From: Pogostemon cablin
Taxonomy: Eukaryota > Streptophyta > Magnoliopsida > Lamiales > Lamiaceae
Length of the DNA stretch: 64,000 nt
Direction of reading: 5' to 3'
Assembly: GCA_023678885.1 (NCBI GenBank)
Contig: CM042996.1
Coordinates: 14,566,602-14,630,601, forward strand
The notes under the pieces were generated by a model. That model was given only the letters and a program-made list of their open reading frames with translations, did no database searches and was not told the origin of the DNA. Each line of letters opens with the position of its first letter. Position 1 is the stretch's first letter. This document shows, piece by piece, positions 47,067-57,659 of the stretch. A program made the translations under genes and the position numbers.

Positions 47067-48875
47067 TGATTGGTCGTAATATAGTTGGGATGACCAATTA
47101 AAGAATTTATCTAACCATAGGGAGGAAGGTACTAGAGTTTAAGCGATCTCAAGTTTATCGTGATTTTATAAGGACGATCGAAAAGGAGGATAGATAAGCA
47201 TGCAAATAAATGCAATACAAGAAATAAAAGATAAAAGGAATGCAAAGATAAATGGGTTCCAAATGATGTAAGGATGAGATTAACAACAATCATGACATAG
47301 ATAATTAAGTAATCATGCAATTAATTCTAATATCTCATGGACAAGGCATAGAAGCGATCACTAATTCTACCTAAACTCTCTCTCGAGATGGATAGGACGT
47401 AGGCCTCAACAATGCTCTCAAAAGCATTTAAGATCGATATCATAGCGAACACCTCCCACTAGGTACTAATTACTCTACGAGTTCCCTAATTAGGTACTAA
47501 ATCGTAAGCAATATTCCCTTTTAAGGTACTATGAATTCACTAATGGTTTGGGTCTTCTCATCTAATCAACCAACCTCTCGATTAGGCTAATTAAATATTC
47601 TATCAAAGAGTTCTAAATCTAGAAGGATATCTCTATCTCATTCTAAATTAATGCACATGAAGTGTATGATGAAATGAATCAATGAACTATCCTAAACACA
47701 TAATTGATTTCTCAATCTAATCATATGCTCATAACAATTAATAACTCATGTCATCATACAAATCAAGCAATCAATAATTAATGATAGAAATAACACAAAG
47801 CCCATTCAAAATTAAAATCAATTTGCATAAAAACTAAATTATCCAACACCAATCATAGAGCTAATCTCACAAAGGAGATTAGCCTCTCATAGTCACAAGG
47901 AATTCAACATAGACATTAAAATCCTTACAAACCATGACAAATCTATAAAGAAATTCACTAAAATTAGAATTAGATTCCCCTTTGAAGTGCTTCAATGGAG
48001 ATCTCCTTCTTCTTGTGATCTCACTTTCCCTTGCTTCCTTGATCACTTGGATGGTGGATTTGATGGAGGGGATCAAGTGTAGATGGATGGGATGAAAGGT
48101 AGATGGAATGTAGGGGAAAGTGTGTGAAAAATGGTGTGAATTGTGTGTGGAGCTGATCCCTTCTGATCTTAACACTAAAAAATGGGTGTTTGTACCCCTT
48201 GGAACCTTCTAGAACACATTCTAATCATAAAATTAACTTCGGGCCGAGCTTGGGTCTAATTCGGGTCAAGTTCAGGTCGGTGCAGTGCAGTCTCACCGTT
48301 TCGCATATAACTTTCACATCCGAAATTCGATTTGGGTGATTCTTACGCTCACGCAATTCTCTCTTCGTTAGCTTTCTATGAATATAAAGAACTGAAAAAA
48401 CTTCCAACATTTGAAGGTGTAACAAGTCATGCAAAGTAGCACAATCGTGCTGAGTAGGAACAGCTTGTACGACGTCACCATTTTAGTAATAACTTTCTCG
48501 TTTGGGATCCAATTAAGGTGTTTCTTATACCAAAATGATTCTCTTTTCTGTGGCTTTTCAACTATGTATCACATTTTTAGTTTTGAGCGCCACAAGAATA
48601 CAAAAAAATTACACAAGTTGGACGTGCGTTTTTCAGCATTTTACTTAATTTGACTCATTCTCCCTCGTTTCAACTCCGAATTAAGCTCCGTTTTTTCCCA
48701 AATCTTCCTTATCGCGTCTAGAATCTATTTTTACCTGAAAATCATATGTTTAAACTCATTCTCACACATTTCCATAAAATACAAAATACAACCAAAATAT
48801 ATATAAATACGGATAAAATAATACGAAAACACACATAAAAAGACACTAAAATCTAGGTGAAAATATCACTTATCA
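47067..48875 (-). repeat. Solo LTR I of the Athila-like group, minus strand, 1809 bp
   Basis: Begins TGATTGGTCG and ends TCACTTATCA, with a perfect target-site duplication CCAGA (47062-47066, 48876-48880). It lies inside the C-terminal coding part of the Harbinger transposase. It carries the group's shared features: AGGGAGGAAGGTACTAGAG near the left end, the HSE, and TTTAGTGTC-type sequence at the right end. No internal retroviral region is present. Confidence 0.92.
48185..48215 (-). promoter_or_regulatory. HSE with degenerate TATA in solo LTR I
   Basis: The + strand at 48201-48215 reads GGAACCTTCTAGAAC, a perfect nGAAnnTTCnnGAAn. At the TATA position the minus strand reads GGTACAAACACC, so the HSE is intact while the TATA box has decayed. 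Confidence 0.68.
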
Positions 48876-49789
48876 CCAGACCTTGAAAAACTAGTGGAAC
48901 ATTATTATCATCGTTGTAGTTGACTTCCTCGGACCAATCACTGATCATATCCCCTTCTTTTCTACTATCATGTTATGTAAAATGATACACGCATACATAA
49001 TATCTTTCAAGTTACTTTGGTACCAAAACCGACCTGGACCTCTTATAATCGCCCAACAAGATTGGAGAACACCAAATGCTTGCTCAACATCCTTTCTTGC
49101 TGCCTCTTGCATTTCTTTAAATTTCTTCCTTTTGTGATCAAGAGGACATGGCTCTTGACAAAAGATGCCCACTCTAGATAGATCCCATCCGTGAAGTAAT
49201 ATCATCCCACATATTATTTTTGATTCACTATAAAATTAATTTGTGGTGCTTTTCCCTGTAAAACATCATTAAATAAAGGGGATTGGTTAAGCACATTGAT
49301 ATCATTGTTTGAACCTGCAACTCTAAAAAAAGCGTGTCATATCCACGAATCCGTGGATGCAACAGCTACAAGCATTATTGTTGGAACTCCTTGATCACCT
49401 CGAGTAAATTGACCTTTCTAAGCAATTGGGCAATTTTTCTACTCCCAATCAAGGCTCCCTAACATTCCAGGAAAATCATGCCTTTGCTCATGCATATGGA
49501 GCAAACGCTGATAATCATCTTCATTGGGCCTTCTCAAATATCTTTCACCAAAGATTTTAATCACACATCGACAAAAGTTGAACAAGCAGTCTATGACTGT
49601 TATTTCAGCCACGCATAAGTACTCATCGTAATGATCCGCAGGACCTCCATATGCTAATTGACGGATAGCAACGGTGCATTTCTGAAGTGGTGAGAAACCT
49701 TTTCTCCCAGTTGCATCGACCCTCCACTTAAAATATTTGTCATGAGATTCCAAAGAATCAACTATACGAATGAATAATTCTTTTCGCAT

Positions 49790-50630
49790 CCTAAAATGTC
49801 ATCGAAATATATCACTACTCCATGTTGGATCTTCGGAGAAGTAATCTTTAACAAGCTGAGTGTCTGTACCTTCACGATCACGTACCACATATCTTCTTCT
49901 TTTAGATCTACTTGAAGAGCTTTCTGCTAATTGAAGTAGCACTTTATATTGTTGGAGTATTTGGAAAAACGCTTGATCATCTGAGTCATACTCAGTTGAG
50001 TTATACTCAGATAAATTATTTTCTTCACTATCATTGGAGGTGTTGAAGTTGGGATCTGAAGAAATTTTAAAAACTTATATCATATATGTCTTTCTTTTCC
50101 AGTTCCATTCCAAGCAGTTACCGGTCGCAACTGAAGCAATCTATGGAATGTTGTACCCAAATTATAAAGTCTCAACTCCAATATATATAGATACAAAAGT
50201 TTGTAACGGCTAGTTTGTAATTGCTAGTGCTTAACACCTATTTAAAACGACTAATTTAAAAGAACTTCATTACAATAGCATTACATTCAATTAAAAACAA
50301 GATTACATTAGGAAATATGACAAATTAGTTAAACAATAAGAATTAAAAACTACAAATGATCACATACAAGTTATGAAATACAACTCACAAAGAAAATTTC
50401 TAGATAAACACTTACATGCCCCATCGTTTCTTAATTGCTTTCAACATGTGGTTATGTGCATGAAGTTGGTCAGGTGTCATTACTGTTGTATCTTTCATGA
50501 GTATGTCATACTCCTTTATTTTGTTGAGATATCTCATCTTTTCTAGTTTTTTATTTGCAATGGTTTTATATTCCTCCATGTTTTGATTAATGATATCTTT
50601 TGCCTCTTCATACTCATTATTAGATTTTCC
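49790..50630 (-). other. Harbinger inter-gene region
   Basis: About 0.85 kb between transposase and Myb-like gene remnants. The first 300 bp may encode a decayed transposase N-terminus (Ser/Asp/Glu-rich on the minus strand). The rest is AT-rich without a frame. Confidence 0.4.
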
Positions 50631-51146
50631 TTAGGCCTTTATTTTTGCCGCCTTTTGCCCGATTGGATGAATACGATATTCATTATCATCTTCATTATTT
50701 GATGATGATTTATATGTCTTTGTAAAGGAAATTTTGGTCTTCTTCTTTCCGCGGTGATCACGATCTTGTTGATTACGCCATTTGGGACTCAAGCGTAAAA
50801 TATTCCACATCCCCAGGTGGTTGAAAGATTTGTTATTGTGAGTATTTGACCACAATTTCAGCACCTCTACTATTAAATCAGCATCGCTATGATCGTTTTT
50901 CAAATCTCTGTTTGATTGGTTAGAGCCCATTAAACTCATTTACTTCTCTTTGAACTATGTATTAATGTGTTTTCAAAGCTTCCCAATGTCTATGCGGAGT
51001 GTCGTGGTCGATTTTTATTGTATTCTTTTGTGATCTGTATCCATATTTGATCTAGCTTTTGTGAATTGTCGGTAATAGGATCTTCACTCATATTCACCCA
51101 ACATCGTGCAATAAGCTCGTTTTCTGCAGCTGAATACCGTGAACCA
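50631..51146 (-). pseudogene. Harbinger Myb/SANT-like protein, C-terminal part
   Basis: Minus-strand translation just left of the CACTA insertion reads RYSAAENELIARCWVNMSED, the trihelix/Myb-like DNA-binding start of Harbinger ORF1 proteins. After a frameshift, 50939-50631 encodes DLIVEVLKLWSNTHNNKSFNHLG and LSPKWRNQ, the C-terminal NAM-associated-type segment. This protein normally helps transposase bind the ends and enter the nucleus. At least one frameshift (around 50985) and the CACTA insertion inactivate it. Confidence 0.8.
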
Positions 51147-51479
51147 CACTACAAGAAACTATCTGATTACCGATGGAAAAATTCGTCGGTAAACTATGAA
51201 AAATTCGTCGGTAACCTAGTTACCGATGGATTATCGATGAAAATTAATCTGTCGCAAAAACCTACTTTGGTAACTTTTTAGCGATAGAATTTTAAATCCG
51301 TCGGTAATTACCGATAGATTTTTTGGTCATTAAAGAAAGATATCCGTCGGTAATCATACAATACAAATTCGTCGTAGTGATAATATAGGGACTATTTTAC
51401 CGGTAGATTTTTTGTCGGTAATTTATGTATATTTTTATAATTTTTTTAAATTTACTGACAAAATTTTTCGTCGGTAATT

Positions 51480-53570
51480 TAAATTTAAATTAATATTATA
51501 TTTTAAAGATAAATACCCATAAAACAATTAATTTTTCATTTTAAATAACCCTTCAAAACACTACTTAACATAAATTATTCATCTAATATAATATTTAAAT
51601 TATAAACTTTCCACAATTCAAATTCACCATAAAATATTCAATTCTAATAATTCTACTAAATCATGGATACAAAATATTTGACTAAATGATCTTCATTATA
51701 AATTCTCCTAAATCAGCATCAGCATCAACATATACATCAGTTGCAGTCGATTGGCACATCGAATCCCCGAGAGAAATTGATTATTTTTGTTCATGATAGT
51801 GTAAAAAAAGTCATACAATACCCATTAGCCAAAATTTACCTTTTTTAATAAAATGGCAAGAAATAGTTTAAACACGGAAAACAGCTAAGCTACTTCATTT
51901 ACTAAATCCACCAAGAATGTTATGAGATTTCAACCATTCTACGCTCTAGAGTCGATGTAAAAGCCATCAATTCTTCTAAAGAAATAAATATTTGTCATCC
52001 TATGTATCGCAATTTTATAGCATGGCCTCTTGAGAATAATATTTCTTATCCACGTGGATGTATTAAAAGCAACTGTTCATAATCCAGTGTTCAATTCAGT
52101 TGATGGATTCTGCCATAAATAAGATTGATAAATCTACTGATGTCTAATTCAGATATAATGAGACCATAGAAAAGGTAAGGAACACCACTGTTAAGAGTAG
52201 AAGGATTTTAAATTAGGACATCATAAACAAACTTTCCATTTCCTACCAGCAGAAAGATTATTCAAGGATTCAGTAATATACAAGAAAATGATAGCCATAA
52301 ACTCCATGTTTTAATGACAAATTTGTGATTATTAAAGAGAATTCTAATCACAAGGTCATCTTAAGCTCATCATCTTGCAAACTATTCATATAATTAATCT
52401 CAACCATTATCATAAGAAAATATAGCAGCAGACCTCATTCTTCGCTCTTAAAATTATGTTAATAATATATATGGATTTTATTATAAAGTGCAGCAATATT
52501 TTTAATTTCATGACACACCCAGATACATCATTAACATGTGCTTTCAGTAACACTTATTTCATGTGATGATATGGTAGTGTATTTGTTCTTAATAGAAGTT
52601 CAACACTTAGTAATAAGTCCAATCAGACATACAGTTTCTTTAAGAAAAGAGAGAATGCATTACCATAACTAATAAATCCAAAATGAATATCTAAAACTAA
52701 TATCAAACCACATAAGGTTTCTTTGACAACCATATTTAAAGAATAGAATCTATATCTAAAATAAAATAAAACCAATAAGGTGCAAATGAATTACCATCAC
52801 TAAAAAATTCAAAGTATGTAATAGTGATCCAAAGTGAATATCTCTAGTACGGATCCACACCACATCCAAATATCAGTGAAAGTAAGGCCTCCCTGAAAAC
52901 AACCAAGAAAAATATGAACACAAGTTAATGGAATCCACCACAAGTTAGAAATAAACTCATTGTCTTATGGAATCCACCAAAAGACTAAGAGGTTCTTAGA
53001 AGAAATTCATCTTCTAGACAAGAGTAAATACGCCAAATATATTATATTCTCTCAATAATTTCTGATCTAAATACAAAGGAATGAGGACTCTATTTAAAGG
53101 AGTCATTCAAGAATCTAGAATCATCCAAACATTAATCAACTTGACTCTATACTTACTAGATTCATTTGATCATTTTAAATGTTTCTTTGACAACTAAAAT
53201 ACATGCATAACATTAATATGACAATTAACAAAGTAAATGTGCTAACATGTCCAAAAAATGATAGTTGGAAGACTCAAAACACCTCAAATGCATGAAGTTG
53301 ACAGATTTCCGTGTATTCCAGCCACCTCTCAGAAAAACGGTCATAACTCCTTTTAAAAAACTCCAAACGACTCTCTGTTTGTTGCGTTAGAAACTAGACT
53401 GATAGGACTTTCTATCCATATGCTTTTCACTGTATAATAATTCACTCCCTATCAGTACCAGTTATTTTTCAAACTTACTCCATCTGAGCTGGAATATTTT
53501 CCGCATCAAATATGATTTCTAAATAATGGCCTCACAACTTTATGTAAAAGGTTTCATCCAGTTTCCAATG
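51480..53570. other. CACTA interior, left part
   Basis: AT-rich, no frame of note. A block at about 53330-53500 (CGGTCATAACTCC...) recalls phrases in plant LTRs (compare CATATAACTTTCACATCC in solo LTR I), so a small LTR-derived fragment is possible. Confidence 0.4.
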
Positions 53571-53639
53571 GACAAAACAAAGTAATCAAAGTAGACATGC
53601 CTTCAAAAAATAAGTCTTACAACAAATGAAACACGTACA
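53571..53639. repeat. 69-bp direct repeat, left copy, flanking element B
   Basis: Begins GACAAAACAAAGTAATC and ends ACACGTACA. The same sequence, with about four substitutions and a 2-bp indel, lies at 59373-59439 beyond the other end of element B. Confidence 0.9.
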
Positions 53640-53640
53640 T

Positions 53641-56100
53641 TGTTCGTCCTCGAGCAACGAAAATGAGAAAACGAGAGGGGGAATTTTCAACTAGAGAAAG
53701 ACCTAAAGAACATAAGCAACAACACATCATAAGTAACAAGAACTACAAATCATATCGAGTCACACTACAACATTAAAATCATGACATAAAAAATTAACAA
53801 GTTCAAGTCTAAGAAAATTAAGAGTAATAAAGTCCCTTCCGGTCCAAACCTCACAACGGGTATCAAAATGCACTCAACACTCTATGAAGTAGCATAATTT
53901 TCACTAATCAATTGATTGAACCCGACGCACCATAGGCTTGCTCACGGACAACATTCATAAGCCACTAAGGCTTCAACTAATGATCAAAAAGGACTTTATT
54001 TTTGGATGTAATGTTAGGCTTTTTGGTAAGGGTAGGAAGATTATGGATAAGAGTGACTCATCGAGTGTAAGTAATCGAAGAGGTGATCAGCTTCTTCAAC
54101 TTCTTCACATTTCTATCTTCCTTTCTTTCCTTTTCTCATCACAAGCACTAATCATTATCATTCCTTTGATTTCTCATCACAAGCACTAATCATTATCATT
54201 CCTTTGAAGGTTGCATGTGTATTTGAATGAGCTCTTTTCATCCTTTTCTTGCTTGTTTACCATTTCCTTCTTTCTCTTGCATAGTTCTCACATCAAACCT
54301 TGTAGGCCATCATCTCTTCAATCACCTACACAAAGGTTATATATAAGGCTCAAGTGGGTATTCAAGACTTGTAATGTGCTAATATCACAAAAATAGGCTT
54401 TAAGGCTCAAAGTGGTTAACTAGGGATGAAGTAAGGAAATATATGGCAATGACTTTAAAGTAACAAGGATGGCCTAAGATCATCTCACTAACTTCCACCA
54501 ATCGGGCTCATTCCCGTAGTCCATGAGCAAGTTCTAGTTTACCAAGACTCAATCGATCCACTAATAAAGAAATTAACCATGGATGCACGGTTGAGGCTCA
54601 AACGCTCACAAGCTTTTGCTCGGACCCTTAGGAACTCATTACACCTTAATTCATCTCAAAATTGAACAAGTTAAATAGGACATGTCACAATTTTAAAGAG
54701 TAGAGATTCTCAACATAGTTCGCCATTACTTATCTCAAACAACATGTCATTACTCACATTCAAAAATGACTCACAACATCCCAAAACATACCACCAATCA
54801 ACCCTATACAATAATAAAATTACAAACAAAACACATAAGATAAGACTCACCAAACAAGGAACAAGACAACAACATATAACATACAAAAACAAAAATTCCA
54901 TCCATCAAAAGAAAATTAAGCACATATTCTCATCATCCAATAACATTTAAGCTCAAGATTTTGCCACCTTATTCAAAAATAAGAAAAATTAATAAAGCAA
55001 GTAAACATCTCAAGTACATAACAAATGAACTAACATGTCAATTTAATCAATTCAAATCAAATCAAATTATCTATGCTAAGCAAATGAAAATGATGAGTAG
55101 TAAAGTGAACTCCCTGAAAAGTCATCTGGAGGTGGAAATGGTTAGCACGGAAAAACAGGATGCATACAAGAGGAACTAGAACCTTGGGATGCGTACGGAG
55201 TAAATGGGTGCACTTGAAAATGTTCTAAAATCAGGCTTTTAAATTCTGTCTTTGAACACTACACGACTCGTGTTCTGCTATACGGCCTCAGTCGTGGCCA
55301 TGTATCATTTTTTATGCTCGAGCACGGCTGCGTGTTACAGAACCATGTTCCGCACACGGCCCGTGTTTCTGTTCCCTGCACGGCTCGAGTTCGGAGCTCG
55401 CCCTCGATCCTGGGTGAGTAGCCTCTTCTGATGTCAGTACACGGCCATTCCTTACAGGGCCGTGTACTGAACATGGCTCGTGTAGTAATTTTCTCTGTTT
55501 TTCCAATTTTTTACACTTCACGCCTCATCTTGCCCTATTTTTGCACTCATAATACACCCTATTCATGCTCAAAATCTCATAAAAATCATCAGCACAACAA
55601 TTACTATCAATAATGAACTAGCATGCACTTCAACACAACCTAACCAACCAAAATCATACCAATACTCATGAGAAAAATTTTAAAATTTACCTAATTTTAC
55701 AAGAAGACCTCTCTCTCAACCATCATAATAAGCACACTCGAATGGTGAGTCATACCACGCACTCCCCCCAAACTTAAATCGAAACAAGTTGTGAATTAAG
55801 TTTGCAAAAAGTGGTGGGACTTACCCTTGTAGTTTCCAACAATGAGGTTCTTGTAGAGAAGTATATGCATCACAACAATTCAAGGTATGTCCACCACGCA
55901 TTATCCCCCCAAACTTAAAGTGAAACAAGAGTTGAACTTTAAGTTTGCAAGAATTGGTGAGACGTACCTTCACACTTCAAATCGAGCACTTCTCATATCT
56001 CCAATACACATTCTCCTCACGAGCACAATCAACCTACACACCAAAAATACAAAAACTAAATCAAAGCATTTAAATGAAAGCAATTAAAGAAACAATGGGT
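53641..56100 (-). other. Long non-coding 3' segment of element B
   Basis: Related to 20590-22695 of element A. Shared landmarks include GCAACGAAAATGA, ACAACATTAAAATCATGACAT, CGGGCTCATTCCCGTAGTCC, two CCCCCAAACTTAAA blocks (about 55765 and 55905) and the closing CAGCGCTAAGTTTAACG block (about 56112). It differs by an extra segment at about 55190-55600 that holds a palindromic ACACGGCC array otherwise found in LTRs. Confidence 0.65.
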
Positions 56101-56156
56101 TGCCTCCCATCCAGCGCTAAGTTTAACGTCTTTAAGCCGGACGGAATATGGAGAAC

Positions 56157-57439
56157 TCATCGGAATGGCCAAAGATATCGTTCGTTCTTGCCATCAAATT
56201 TTAATCTTTGTGCTTTTTCCTCTATTAGGCATTTATGGCAAGTAACGACCTCGGTAGCATCCTTCGAGATTGGCTTTAAGAATTCAACTCGTTTGAGTTT
56301 ACACTCCATTAACCGCTCCTTTCGAGACCACCACTTATTCCTCTTTATCAAGTATGTTCCCAACATCTCTTCAAGCTCTCTTTTGTACCTAAGGTTTTGA
56401 GAATAATCAATAGGTAAAACAAAGTCAATATAAACAATATTTTGAAATTCAATGCAACTTGAAGAGTTAAAAGGTGTAGAAATGCTCATTTCACTCCCAA
56501 ACTCATCATCAAGTGCTTCTAGACCTTGTTCCACTTCATCAAATTCATCCACCTCTTGTGATTCTTCATCTTCACTTAAACTTTCTTTATCAACAAAAGA
56601 CAAGAAATCATAGATAATCTCTTCATCCTCAAAGCTCTCTTCTACCTTAGGTTCTTTACTCATCTCACTTGAATTTTCATCCTCCAACTTTTCTTCTTTC
56701 TTGTCTTCCTTATCCTCACTAAGCTCAACATCTCTTGAGTCTTCCTCATCCCCCGAACATTCTTCTACCTCTAACCATTCTTCAATCTTTTCATCAAAAA
56801 TTTCCATGTTGTTGAGAGTGTTCCGTTCTCTTATCATTTGACTCAATTGACGTTCTATGGCCTCAAATCTCCTCTCCTCTTCTTCAACTTTTCTCTTTCT
56901 TTCTTCCCTTCCTTCTTCAAGCACTTTCATTATTTGACTTAATTGATCTTGCAAGGAAGGTTTCCCTTCATAATATGATGGACACTCTTCTTGAAAATTC
57001 TCTTGGACATACCCGTTGACCCGTTTTGCATACATGTTCCATTCCCCATTTGGTAGTTGGGCATGTTCAACACTTGTCCCCCATTTGGTAGTTGGGCATG
57101 AAAGCTTTGCCTTGTATCACTTCCATAAGCATATCTTCTAAACATTTCCATCAAGGCATTATTTTCGGATAGAGGAGTAACCGTAGGAACTTGATTGTTG
57201 TAAGAACTTGGTACGGAATAAGATTTTTCTTGATACGATTGAAATGTATTCACATTGTAAGCTCCTTGCCATTCCTCATAACTCCCATTGTTGTATCCTT
57301 GAGAGCTTGCTTGACTCATTTGACTACTATACACATAGTTGCTCTCATTCTTATAGCCCATTGATTGTTGTGGTGGAACCAAACCAAGTAGATTTTCATA
57401 ATTTCCTCCCAAGTATTGGTTCCACCCATCCATGTTCAT
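56157..57439 (-). pseudogene. Element B gag-like protein, split by one frameshift
   Basis: Two overlapping frames: 57439-56939 (start MNMDGWNQYLGGNYENLLG, rich in Asn, Gln, Tyr, Ser) and 57035-56157 (292 codons). The second has a predicted coiled coil (LSQIMKVLEEGREERKRKVEEEERRFEAIERQLSQ region), a long Glu/Asp/Ser-rich acidic stretch, and a basic tail with CHKC. Together they probably formed one protein of about 420 residues. No capsid signature, zinc knuckle, protease or RT was recognised. Position after the primer-binding site implies a gag role, which is an inference. A short tandem duplication (GTAGTTGGGCATG, about 57054 and 57090) lies near the break. Confidence 0.65.
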
Positions 57440-57659
57440 ACTCTTCTTTTCAAGGCTTGCTACAACTTTCCTTCACTTACTATTTTTGGTTTTGCTCCTT
57501 CTCCCCTTCTTTCAAGGTTGATGTACCTATCAAGAAGAACAAGTAAGAACAAAATTTTTTAAAGCAAAAATAGAATGCAAAAATAAGAAAAATATCCTAA
57601 GTAGAGCTAATAAATTCAAACACGTTACACCGAAGGCTTTCGCCCTGGCAAGGGCGCCA

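Larger units (their letters stand above)
46925..49789 (-). pseudogene. Harbinger transposase (DDE, plant_tran type), interrupted
   Basis: In order from the right: 49789-49439 (MRKELFIRIVDSLESHDKYF...TAIRQLAYGG-like and FPGMLGSLDWE); a piece at 49440-49206 whose translation includes HAFFRVAGSNNDINVL; then 49205-48945 with ARKDVEQAFGVLQSCWAIIRGP and CIILHNMIVE. The C-terminus continues beyond the solo LTR at 47061-46925 (HHQLRANLVDHIGNDL, then stop). An in-frame TGA sits at 49337-49339 where the family has Trp, and 1.8 kb of LTR splits the C-terminus. The protein normally cuts and inserts the element together with the Myb-like protein; this copy is dead. Confidence 0.88.

Noticed and set aside
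55259..55521. Minus-strand frames of about 70 codons rich in Arg/Thr/Pro
   Set aside because: Created by the palindromic array inside element B; no protein similarity.
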